Origin: Datnioides undecimradiatus
Taxonomy: Eukaryota > Chordata > Actinopteri > Lobotiformes > Datnioididae
Assembly (NCBI GenBank): GCA_008933995.1
Contig: WARS01000033.1
Location: 1,800,501-1,864,500, forward strand
DNA: 64,000 bases
Reading direction: 5' to 3'
Position 1 is the stretch's first letter. The number at the start of each line of letters is the position of its first letter. The notes under the pieces were generated by a model, which ran no database searches, was not told the origin of the DNA, and saw only the letters and a list, made by a program, of their open reading frames with translations. Shown piece after piece: positions 51,101 through 64,000 of the stretch. Position numbers and translations under genes: made by a program.

Positions 51101-52492
51101 AGGGACGACCAAATAATGTAGAGTTTGTTATGTGCAGATAAACTACAGCTCTGTGTGTGTGTGTGTGTGTCGCAGCTGGCGTTTGAGTCCCTGTCGGTGA
51201 TCATCAACGCTCTCACTCTGCTGGAGGTCGGACAGGTGTCTGTGTGCAGGTGAGTGCAGACATGCACGGAGTCAAACAGGAAGCGAAACACGCAGTTTGC
51301 ACGTATTCAATCTGAGGCTAACATGTGACGTCTCCCCACGTGTCCAGTTTCGGCGAGCAGGTGCAGCTGCTCCACCCCTTCCAGCAGCAGTTCAACGATG
51401 AGTCGGGGGCTCGGATCCTCCGACTCTGTCAGTTCCAGCAGAAGAAGACCAGGATAGCACAGGTGGGGTGGGGGATGCAAAAGTGTTTTTATGCTTGAGT
51501 GACATTTGGATTCATTGGGAGTCCTCTATGTTCCAATGGAGAGCGCTAATGAAGGTCTCACATGTGAATGAAGGTCTCTTCATTTAGCACCACTGCAGCT
51601 GTAGGTTTGACACCTTGGAACAGGGAACTCTCCCTTAGGTGTCACTGTCAGTTAATAACCATGCAGTTTCCTTGTAGCTTGTCGTGAAGCAAACAGTCTC
51701 ACTCTCTCTTTGCCCCTCTCCTCTGCAGTTTTTGGAGACCTCCACCAAAATGTTTCTAGCGGCCCGACAGCAGATTCCCGGATCGGGGAACTCAGGTAAC
51801 GATTCACGCTGCTGACTAAAGGATCCGCACTCCTCAGATGGTTTCGATGGATTGTTTCGCTGAGTGGGAACACGTTAGTTTACAGCTTAACCCAAAAGAC
51901 CGTAATGCTTCAGTGTTTCTGTGTGATGTTGCTTTAGGTCAGTATTCAGCGGTAACTTCCTGTGAGTTATTCAGCAGGTGCTACAGATCATCAGAAATCA
52001 GACAGTCAGTGTTGGGTGCTGTTTTAACTGCATGCTGTTCTGTTACCCTGCGCTTCCTCTGTGACATGCGACCTCTCTCCGCAGAGACAGCCCAGCTGCT
52101 GGTCATCGTGTCTGACGGCAGGGGGTTGTTCCTGGAGGGGAAGGACCGAGTGATGACAGCTGTGCGTGCGGCACGCAGCGCGAATGTGTTTGTCATCTTC
52201 GTGGTGCTTGACAACCCCAACTCACGGGTAAGTCCAGAAGAGCCTAACCTTTTCGTTCTTTAAATCCAGACGCAACATGTAACTAAACCCTGGCGCTGTG
52301 CTGCAGGACTCCATCCTGGACATCAAGGTGCCCATATTCAAAGGGCCAGGAGAACTGCCAGAGATCCGCTCGTACATGGAGGAGTTTCCCTTCCCTTTCT
52401 ACGTCATCCTGCGAGATGTCAACGCTTTGCCGGAGACCCTGAGCGACGCGCTCCGACAGTGGTTTGAACTCGTCACAGCAGCCGATCAGTAG
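14988..52492 (+). CDS. mdn1: MDN1 / midasin, giant AAA+ ATPase of pre-60S ribosome maturation
   Basis: Midasin (yeast Rea1) is a dynein-like mechanoenzyme that pulls assembly factors (WDR12 and NLE1 in animals) off pre-60S particles through its C-terminal MIDAS domain. I assembled 102 coding exons, 16,614 nt, 5537 aa plus TAG at 490-492 of the 52 kb block (52490-52492). All introns are GT-AG and every junction keeps phase. Order: N-terminal domain (1-283), six AAA+ modules (Walker A at residues 316, 661, 1067, 1373, 1741, 2054), long linker (to about 4485), Asp/Glu-rich region (4486-5215), MIDAS VWA domain (DDSSSM at 5331). The start is fixed by an in-frame TAG at 14955-14957 upstream and by ENLELSLSSLG leading into the conserved IWSQQDRQC. 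Human midasin is 5596 aa. Sub-blocks with exon coordinates follow as separate entries. Confidence 0.97.
17188..20595 (+). other. mdn1: MDN1 coding exons 6-13: AAA1 (residues 284-628)
   Basis: Exons: 17188-17397, 17653-17784, 17861-17964, 18180-18294, 18523-18707, 20005-20086, 20229-20324, 20483-20595. Walker A is GPIGCGKT (residues 316-323). The Walker B position reads ILLEDIDHA in exon 7, with Glu-Asp instead of the usual Asp-Glu, as in other midasins. Intron 10 (18708-20004, 1297 bases) is the largest in the gene and contains a CpG-rich block described separately. Confidence 0.95.
18708..20004 (+). other. mdn1: MDN1 intron 10, with CpG-rich block and antisense ORF
   Basis: The largest MDN1 intron. 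At about 19200-19640 the composition changes to CpG-rich. An antisense ORF of 93 codons (19520-19242, minus) begins MESSERDRG and contains Ala-rich and helical-looking segments. A donor-like GTGAGG follows ATCTGACAGAC near its 3' end. I do not recognise the protein. It may be a nested first exon, an old retrocopy fragment, or chance in a CpG-rich regulatory element. Confidence 0.4.
22235..22302 (+). repeat. (TG)34 microsatellite at the exon 18 acceptor of MDN1
   Basis: A pure TG tract that ends 11 bases before exon 18 (22314). It replaces much of the polypyrimidine tract, which is reduced to TTCTTCTG. Confidence 0.97.
22812..22834 (+). repeat. T23 run in MDN1 intron 18
   Basis: A homopolymer of about 23 T, 37 bases before the exon 19 acceptor; possibly part of its pyrimidine tract or an old retro-element tail in reverse. 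Confidence 0.95.
23263..23302 (+). repeat. (AC)20 microsatellite after the exon 20 donor of MDN1
   Basis: A pure AC tract starting 15 bases inside intron 20, whose donor is the weak-looking GTTAGC. Confidence 0.96.
25712..27327 (+). other. mdn1: MDN1 coding exons 24-28: AAA3 (residues 1059-1329)
   Basis: Exons: 25712-25890, 26319-26527, 26735-26881, 26962-27103, 27193-27327. Walker A is GETSVGKT (1067-1074) and Walker B IILDELNLA (exon 25). FATQNPPGLYGGRK (sensor-1 region) and FRNRFVELHF follow. This is one of the most conserved stretches of the gene; all expected ATPase residues are present. Intron 23 (24997-25711) shows nothing recognisable. Confidence 0.95.
27534..30085 (+). other. mdn1: MDN1 coding exons 29-35: AAA4 (residues 1330-1701)
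   Basis: Exons: 27534-27672, 27802-27934, 28143-28273, 28813-28951, 29104-29218, 29535-29795, 29888-30085. Walker A GDTGCGKT (1373-1380) is split by intron 29. Walker B is FLMDEISLA (exon 31), and ATMNPGGDFGKKE with ALRNRFTEIW follow. Exon 31 is preceded by a GT-rich tract and followed by a CA tract. Intron 31 (28274-28812) has a GTGATGA near 28671, but no matching D box for a C/D snoRNA. Confidence 0.95.
28092..28140 (+). repeat. GT-rich tract at the exon 31 acceptor of MDN1
   Basis: An interrupted GTGTGTCT-type repeat that runs right up to the AG of exon 31 (28143). Intron 31 in turn opens with a CA tract (28278-28293). Confidence 0.93.
30344..32102 (+). other. mdn1: MDN1 coding exons 36-41: AAA5 (residues 1702-2007)
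   Basis: Exons: 30344-30552, 30649-30771, 30899-31096, 31409-31516, 31635-31823, 32013-32102. Walker A is GSPGVGKT (1741-1748). Walker B VVLDE-LNLA is split by intron 37. FGCQNPFTQGGGRKGL and FLNRFTQVFVD are the sensor and arginine-finger regions. All ATPase residues look intact. Confidence 0.95.
32183..34727 (+). other. mdn1: MDN1 coding exons 42-49: AAA6 (residues 2008-2536)
   Basis: Exons: 32183-32446, 32529-32793, 32884-33043, 33172-33288, 33361-33569, 33652-33800, 34037-34236, 34504-34727. Walker A is GPTASGKT (2054-2061). The Walker B position reads LLMDNVNFC (exon 44), with Asn in place of the catalytic Glu, a feature shared with human midasin. A TG tract lies before exon 45. Confidence 0.95.
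33119..33156 (+). repeat. (TG)19 microsatellite before MDN1 exon 45
   Basis: A pure TG tract ending 15 bases before exon 45 (33172), separated from it by AATTTCATGTTTTAG. Confidence 0.96.
40686..40703 (+). repeat. C18 run forming the exon 66 acceptor of MDN1
   Basis: Eighteen C in a row directly followed by the AG (40704-40705) of the exon 66 acceptor. The splice site is fixed by phase and by the conserved reading frame on both sides. Confidence 0.95.
45011..45027 (+). repeat. TG tract before MDN1 exon 78
   Basis: A short pure TG run 13 bases before exon 78 (45041), followed by TTCTTGGTGTTAG. Confidence 0.9.
46430..50320 (+). other. mdn1: MDN1 coding exons 82-94: Asp/Glu-rich region (residues 4486-5215)
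   Basis: Exons: 46430-46629, 46788-46949, 47037-47174, 47306-47441, 47823-47995, 48147-48281, 48428-48569, 48752-49056, 49153-49314, 49408-49509, 49594-49792, 49878-50051, 50160-50320. This acidic, flexible tether carries the MIDAS domain. Conserved islands are ATEFHDYEGGGIGEGEG, AIEMSEDFDGQMHDG, ENEVDPYHG and the basic SFKRKPGQADNERS / KRLRTV segment, which could act in nuclear import. Exons 86-90 are nearly pure GAG/GAA/GAC purine-rich repeats. Confidence 0.95.
50440..52492 (+). other. mdn1: MDN1 coding exons 95-102: MIDAS domain (residues 5216-5537)
   Basis: Exons: 50440-50532, 50651-50766, 50854-51028, 51176-51249, 51348-51462, 51729-51795, 52085-52227, 52307-52492. The VWA-like domain has the metal site DDSSSM (residues 5331-5336, D-x-S-x-S). 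VSDGRGLFLEGKDRV and the GPGELPEIRSYMEEFPFPF ending are typical of midasin. It binds the UBL domains of WDR12 and NLE1. The stop TAG is at 52490-52492. A TG tract sits just before exon 98. Confidence 0.96.
51152..51170 (+). repeat. TG tract before MDN1 exon 98
   Basis: A pure TG run ending five bases before exon 98 (51176), with only CGCAG between. Confidence 0.92.
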
Positions 52493-53480
52493 ACCAATGA
52501 GAAGCCATCTTTCGCGGGAAAGGAGGAGTGGACGACAACCAACTGCACAATGCCACTCTGCTGCTAGCCTCTCAGCCACGTTTCAAAAGAAGGACTGAAA
52601 AAACAAAGAGGGACTTGCCGCTGTACATGTGCCTTTATTTTCTTATTTTTACTGTAGATTTTAGTAGAGTTTGATAGCAACCTTTGCTGTTTTGTCCTGT
52701 TATCAGGGGAATTCTCAGTTTCTTTTGTAATGTAACAAGAATTGCTTTAACTTGCACGTCTGAGATGAAATGATAGAAACCACAATGTGATCCCCTTGCG
52801 TGTGAAGCACCTCAGTGAAGAGTCCGTAAATACCTCTGTCCCCGTTGTACTATAGCCAAACCATGTTTGTGTGGATGTTTTAGTCAGTGTTACGAAAGTC
52901 ATCGAAGTGTTCATCTTCAGCGTGAACCCGACAACGGCTGTGCAGAGCTGACAGAGCAGAGTTGTTGGATCGTGCTCTAACAGAACCATTCCTCGTGTCG
53001 TGACCCAGCAGTAGCATGTCGGCGTGGTCGCGACGGACGTGCGAGGGAACTTCATAATGTGCCTTGGAGAGGAGAACAGTATTGCATCTCACTTCACGTC
53101 TGAGCGATGGATCAGAGGCGCGGCATCAGCTCTGTCAGGATTTTTAAACTTCAGCTCTCATGCACTTTGAAGCACAAGGACTGCAGACTCCAGTTTTGAT
53201 AAATGCCCCGGTATAACCCATTTTAGTGGTTTAAAGACACATATCTGCTGTGTTCATCTTCCATCCACACTGTGTGACTTCTGCTAAATCGGAGCTCACT
53301 GAGCAGGTGAGCAGTAGTGTTGATGAATTGTGCATTGAAATGTTTAGCACCTCTGTGTTTTGTTACGTGGACTTCCATGGTAAGCAGACGTTCATGTTTA
53401 AAGGGGTTTCTTCCTCGCATCCATCTGTTAAACCATGACATGAATGATCCTGACAATAAACACTTTACAAGGTACCTGTG
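52493..53480 (+). other. mdn1: MDN1 3' UTR (inferred)
   Basis: The region runs from the stop to just past the AATAAA at 53455-53460. It holds only short chance ORFs. Confidence 0.6.
53455..53460 (+). terminator. Candidate MDN1 poly(A) signal
   Basis: AATAAA about 0.96 kb after the MDN1 stop; the only canonical copy I noted between the stop and the LYRM2 promoter that gives a normal UTR length. Confidence 0.6.
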
Positions 53481-54283
53481 GCTGTGCTGGTGCTCATCTG
53501 TTCATAGCAGTGTGTGGTAACGGTGTTTCAGGATCTCACAATCACCATCACCGTCGTTCACTGTTGAGATGAAGCCCAGGCCTCAGTACTGAGCAGAAAC
53601 TGGTCTTCTCCACTCACTGCCTCATTATCAAACCACGTCATCTTTCTGTTTATTGTATCCGGAGGACTTGTCATCGTAATGTCAACTGTCCCCTTCACAA
53701 AAAACTGGACTTCCACTACAACATCATCACACCACGCCTGCAAGACTCGTTGCCTGCCCGGGGCTGAGAGATGCATCTCTTCCGCCACCGTGCTACAGAG
53801 GTTGTGTGACCCGCTGAAATTAAGAAAAAGACACACTTGTGCGCTGGTTTGGGGTGTTTAAAACATAGAAAGGCCACAACCAAACAACAGGAAGTAACAT
53901 TTCACACCTGAGATGTTTAAAAAAAATAATAATCTAAATAAGACATAGACTAATCCTTTTTAAGATAACATTGGGTTTAGGTGATTCACTGAAATTGAAT
54001 ATCTTATAAGTAAAAAAAGTCTTATCACATTAATGTAACAAAACCAACCTGAGTGAAGATCGATCGAAAGTTATTATATAATAAATACTTGGATTTATTT
54101 TATGTTATTTTATTTATCCTGCTTTGAATTACATGCAAGCGCCAAGCTTCCCTGTACCAATATGGCGGCCGCGTTCACGCACCACTCCGTACAGCCGCGG
54201 CCAATGCGGCGGCGTCAGCTAACTACGTCTATACATCGTCAGTGCGCTTACTGGGCAGGCTGCGTGTAGCGGAGCTGTCAGAG
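53481..54283 (+). promoter_or_regulatory. MDN1-LYRM2 spacer with LYRM2 promoter
   Basis: AT-rich up to about 54120, then abruptly CpG-rich. CCAATATGGCGGCCGC at 54157-54172 contains a YY1-type site (AATATGGCGGC). A CCAAT box lies at 54201-54205. No TATA box is seen. The LYRM2 start is about 110 bases downstream of the YY1-like site. Confidence 0.65.
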
Positions 54284-55697
54284 ATGGCTGTCACAAGGTT
54301 ACCGCACGCAACCCTGTCTTTAAAACAGGTAACTATACAGCCACGGTACGCAGTTATAACAGACTGAGAGCGTTAGCAAAGGCTGAGGTCCGGGCTGGGC
54401 GACGGGCTGCAGCAGCTCATACTGCACCCTGTTAGCTCTATTAGCATGTGTGGTACGCTGCTAGCTAGCCTGCGAAGGACGGTGTTAACACGTTTTAACA
54501 GTTTAAATGAGGGCTTATGTCCTGTGAAGTAACTAGGTTAATCATAGTCGTGTGTCCGTCTGCTGTTTTACTCGAGTTTGAAGAGTAATGGAGTAAGCTA
54601 ATGGTCAGACCCGTCCCCGGCACGAAGGTGGAGCTAAACACCGCACATACACGCGTAAACACTGCTCTGTAACGGTCAAACACTTACCAGACCATTCATC
54701 ATGGCCATTAGAGCAATTTAAACTACTTTACATGTTGGTGAATGAGGTAGTATTTACTTATACATTCAGCATGAGTTGTATGAAACACGTAAAGATCAGT
54801 GTGCACATGATGGGGGACATATGTGTGACCTGAGCTGTCCTCACTGTGGAGGATTTCAATGTGATTAGATCTTCTTTGTGAAGATCTATGGAAACCACAA
54901 GCTGTGTCACTTAAACTGAATTTTAGATTGTTCCAAATCCACTGTCCCGTTGAGTCTAAACCGCGGATTCTGTCAGTTCTTGCAGAGGCAGAGGATTCTG
55001 GGGATTTACAGAAACATGCTGAGGACCATACGGCAGGTACCAGACGAAGCAGACAGGAAGTACCTCAAAGACTGGGCGAGAGACGAGTTCAAGAGGAATA
55101 AGAACGCCACAGACCAGGTACAGAGATACTACAACTGGTTTGTCTGGCAGTCACTGAGCCAGGTCACCTAGATCTGCCCTGCCTTGTCTGTTGGTCAGAG
55201 TGAAGAGCTGATGACATCCTCAGAACAGGAGTCTCATTCAGGACATTTCTAAGCGCCTAACTAATCTTTGCTCTGGATGTTATTGTTTTTTCTTATGAAT
55301 GGTCCCGTGTTTTTGCATCCCACTGTATTTATTGTTGCAATCTCAGTTTGACCAAGACAGCTTAACTCAAGGTCCACTTACTACCATTTTCTGGAGCTTT
55401 CAACCACATCTTGCAATCTCAGCTAATAGACTTTGCAAATGGACTGTAAGATGTGACTGACAGCTTTGAAAAACAATCAATCAATGAAGCTCCAGTCACA
55501 TTTTTTAACAAACTAAATATACAGACTGTGTAACATATGTAGATACATTGTATTTATTTTCCCAGCATCCTCTGCTCCATCCCTTACCGCTGTTTTTCCT
55601 CTCATTATTCATACAGGATGCCATCCGTATGATGATCACACAAGCTAACAACCATCTAGAGGAGCTGCAGAAGTCTTTGGCGCTGGCCAGGAGTTAA
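54284..55697 (+). CDS. lyrm2: LYRM2, mitochondrial LYR-motif protein
   Basis: A small LYR-family protein of the mitochondrial matrix; family members bind the acyl carrier protein and help assemble respiratory or Fe-S proteins, and LYRM2 has been linked to complex I. Three coding exons: 54284-54328, 54977-55117, 55617-55697. Together they make 267 nt, 88 aa plus TAA, the same length as the human protein. The N-terminus MAVTRLPHATLSLKQ and the core IRQVPDEADRKYLKDWARDE are almost unchanged from human. The LYR tripeptide reads IYR here (residues 25-27). Exon 3 encodes DAIRMMITQANNHLEEL. The gene follows MDN1 in the same direction with its own CpG-rich promoter, and ends against the convergent ANKRD6. 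Confidence 0.97.
54329..54976 (+). other. lyrm2: LYRM2 intron 1
   Basis: A 648-base intron with donor GTAACT and acceptor TTCTGTCAG. The first part is still CpG-rich, as expected next to the promoter. No other feature was seen. Intron 2 (55118-55616) is likewise plain. Confidence 0.85.
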
Positions 55698-55916
55698 CTA
55701 CTCTGAGCTGCTGTGGACCATGGACTGATCTGGACTGGTTCTCAATGAAGATCATCATATGATCAGTGGACACTCTGCATGTGTTGACAGGGAAACCTAC
55801 TTTGGCAGGAAACCTTACCAAAGGATGGATTGATGGAGCTGATGAAGAGGATCTTTGTTCTATGATCATGGATACTCGTTTCATGACCACTGCTGTATAT
55901 TCTATATATTGTATAT

Positions 55917-55930
55917 AATAAACAAATAAA
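55917..55930 (+). terminator. LYRM2 poly(A) signals
   Basis: Two AATAAA copies, at 55917-55922 and 55925-55930, about 220 bases after the stop. They set a short 3' UTR (55698 to about 55950). Confidence 0.75.
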
Positions 55931-55950
55931 CTCACAAAACCACACACAGA

Positions 55951-58084
55951 CATAAAATCATCTTTTTTTTTAAATACAAAATATGTTTACTGGCATCGTC
56001 ATACAGAGTGCATTATTCATATTCACAGAGTTATCTATGGAAAACCAGTCGACGTGTATGAGCACACAGTCACTACACGAAACAAACAGCAGACAGTAAT
56101 ACTGCAACACAGCTCTGATCTTTCTTCATGCAACATGTTCTGACACAATCCAGCCTTTGGGTTTACACTGACAGGGCACTGGCATTCTGGGAGACAAGAT
56201 CAAAGATGGTCATGGCTCACTGGGTGTTGACTGAGGTTAGAACAATCAACTGATCTATGAAACTTGGTGTAAAATGCAGAAAGCAGCGAATCCTCCCATT
56301 AGAAAAGCTGAAATCCAACTGATTATCAACATAGTTGCTGATTTCCTTTCAGCGGATGCAGTGCCTACCTCCTGCAGCTGTATTGCCTTTGTAATAGAAA
56401 TGCATGGCTGCTGTATCTGCAGAGGAAGAATGGACAGATGCATAAACAGTATTTCACTTAATGTGGCAGACATCTCAGAGAGAGTCTGCAGAGTGTTGCA
56501 TCACCTCTCGCTGCCTATTTCAGGGGATTGTGAACACTTCGTTCCAATAACACACTGACTAAGACACTGACATCATATACAGCTACTGTCCACTGCCAAC
56601 CCGGGCCACTGAGTCTGCATTCAGATCATCAGCTGAATGTAAGTGACCGTACGGCCTTAGCTCGAAGTGTTGAGGGCAGTTTCTCACAGGTGGGTAATCT
56701 CAGATCTGTGGAATCTGGAGTTTGCTGTTGGAATGTTTTTACACTTTTAACAGCAATGAATGATCTACTGAAGCCATCCCTTTAAGCAATGAAATGTTAT
56801 TTTAATTTAATGTTAAGGACAGAAAGACAGCGGGTCAGTGTACATTTGTTTATCATTGTATCGGCTCACTTTAAGCCAGGATAGGAAATAAAAAAATTCT
56901 TTTTGATGCCTTTATTGCTTTATTAAATTCCACGAGTTTATGAACTAATCATATTTAAACACTGTAGAAGTGTAAAATGATTCTGTGGGCATACTCCAGC
57001 CTCCACACAGATCATGCCATGCAGGAAAATCAACTGTTGACACTCCCCCTCAGTAGTGTCATGCACTACTGAGAGGGTTCTAGGGGGGTGTCAGGCTAAC
57101 TACATTCTCATAAATAAGCAGCAGGGCTCAGTGTGTTTGAGGGCGACACATTTTCACTGTCTATTATCAAAACATAAAATGATAAAGGAGTCGTAGTTTG
57201 TTTTCGGTCTCCTTGTTTCTAGAAGGTTATTATTTGGGTTTTCAGTCCACTGGTTGCCAAGTATGCTGACCCAGCAGGCTGTTCCTCTAAAGATTCCAGC
57301 ATGCATATACCAACAAAAAGCTTATTATACTGTGAGTGCCCCCAACCAGACACCTTTCACTCCGGTCCAATGGTATGTCTGTGCTGATCGGCTGCACCTG
57401 ATGCTAAAGCTGTAGTGCAGGACTTTTGTCTCCCCCTTCTGGCAGCGAGCATAACTGCACAAACACCGTTAACGTGCTCATGACTCGGTATTCTCCTCCA
57501 TGCTCCTGGTTGCTGTAGTCTGATCTTCAGCTCTGGTGAACCAATCACTGCTGGTTGATGTAAAACCTGTGCCCTGCTGCAGGACTGTAACACCAGACAC
57601 CAGATTTAAAATCTCTGTTTACTGTTAAGTATGGAGAGATGTATCTGGAGTCGATCGCAATGTGTGAACTTGAAACAGACGCCCAGTCCCACCCTACAGC
57701 TTTACAGGAAGAAGGTTACAACATGATGTCTGCCAACAAATCAATATTTAGAGTAGGCTTGGACTTCTGTTGGACGTGTTTGGTTTGTACACACTGCCCA
57801 TGGTGTTAAGTGATGAGATCTCTCTATCCTGTAAATGGCACATTAGAGCACTCTGACTCCTATCTTTATATCTACTGGTTTATTTACAACAGCTGCCCTT
57901 TTTACTATAGTACTATCAGTCCACTGCTACCATGACAACCAATATGGGGCATGTTGAAATGGAAAAGCTGCATTCCATTATGTTATGACTCAGTGGAGCC
58001 GGGCCCCACAACACTAGAAATAAAGACTTGAGGTCCTTGCTGTGGCAGCTGAGTCCAGCCTGGCAGTGACACATGAGGTGCGTG
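55951..58084 (-). other. LYRM2-ANKRD6 convergent gap and ANKRD6 3' UTR
   Basis: The two genes end toward each other. Minus-strand AATAAA signals (plus TTTATT at 56911-56916 and 56919-56924) suggest an ANKRD6 3' UTR of about 1.1 kb (56.9-58.08 kb). The rest, 55951-56.9 kb, is spacer. A 10-bp inverted repeat CTCAGTAGTG/CACTACTGAG lies near 57050-57073. No coding sequence was recognised. Confidence 0.5.
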
Positions 58085-63846
<5,762 letters not shown>

Positions 63847-64000
63847 CTGCACCTCAACACACACACAGGGGACAGAATGACTGTAATGACAAACTGTAAT
63901 GGTAAAAACAGTAGACATTTGTTTTTTGTAAATACACAGCTGACACATTAACAGGACTCATGGTTTGGTTTTTACAGGTTTTCACAGTTTCTCACTTTTA

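Overview
The window is nuclear DNA from a ray-finned fish, most likely a compact-genome (acanthomorph-like) teleost. The evidence is vertebrate-type genes with many short GT-AG introns, abundant TG/CA microsatellites, and one interspersed repeat with the (TTGAA)n-type tail common in teleosts. I found no bacterial, viral or organellar genes, and no CRISPR array, tRNA or rRNA.

Five genes were read from the sequence. Left to right they are: the 5' part of a connexin, GJA10-like (minus, 1-716, running off the left edge); CASP8AP2/FLASH (minus, coding 3364-13195, 9 coding exons, 1945 aa); MDN1/midasin (plus, coding 14988-52492, 102 coding exons, 5537 aa); LYRM2 (plus, 54284-55697, 3 exons, 88 aa); and the C-terminal 510 codons of ANKRD6/diversin (minus, 58085-63846, 7 exons, running off the right edge). 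From memory, the order and relative orientations match human 6q15 (ANKRD6, LYRM2, MDN1, CASP8AP2, GJA10), so this is an old conserved vertebrate block. Exons were assembled by hand from splice sites and reading phase. For CASP8AP2, MDN1 and LYRM2 the exon sums are exact multiples of three and end in a stop; the ANKRD6 part is in frame to its stop.

Layout: 717-3363 is spacer plus the CASP8AP2 3' UTR. CASP8AP2 and MDN1 are head to head across about 0.6 kb (14398-14987) with E2F-like and ETS-like sites. MDN1 and LYRM2 are co-oriented with a 1.8 kb spacer that includes the MDN1 3' UTR and a YY1-like LYRM2 promoter. LYRM2 and ANKRD6 converge tail to tail.

MDN1 is the giant dynein-like AAA+ ATPase that strips assembly factors from pre-60S ribosomes. 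FLASH acts in replication-dependent histone pre-mRNA 3' processing and S-phase histone loci. Both are growth/S-phase functions, which fits a shared E2F-type promoter. LYRM2 is a small mitochondrial LYR protein, ANKRD6 a Wnt/PCP switch, and the connexin forms gap junctions.

No clear new system is present. The best leads are: TG-repeat tracts lying directly upstream of several MDN1 3' splice sites; a CpG-rich block with an antisense ORF in MDN1 intron 10; an open frame through the CASP8AP2 5' exon that splices in frame to the assigned start; and a C18-AG acceptor at MDN1 exon 66.
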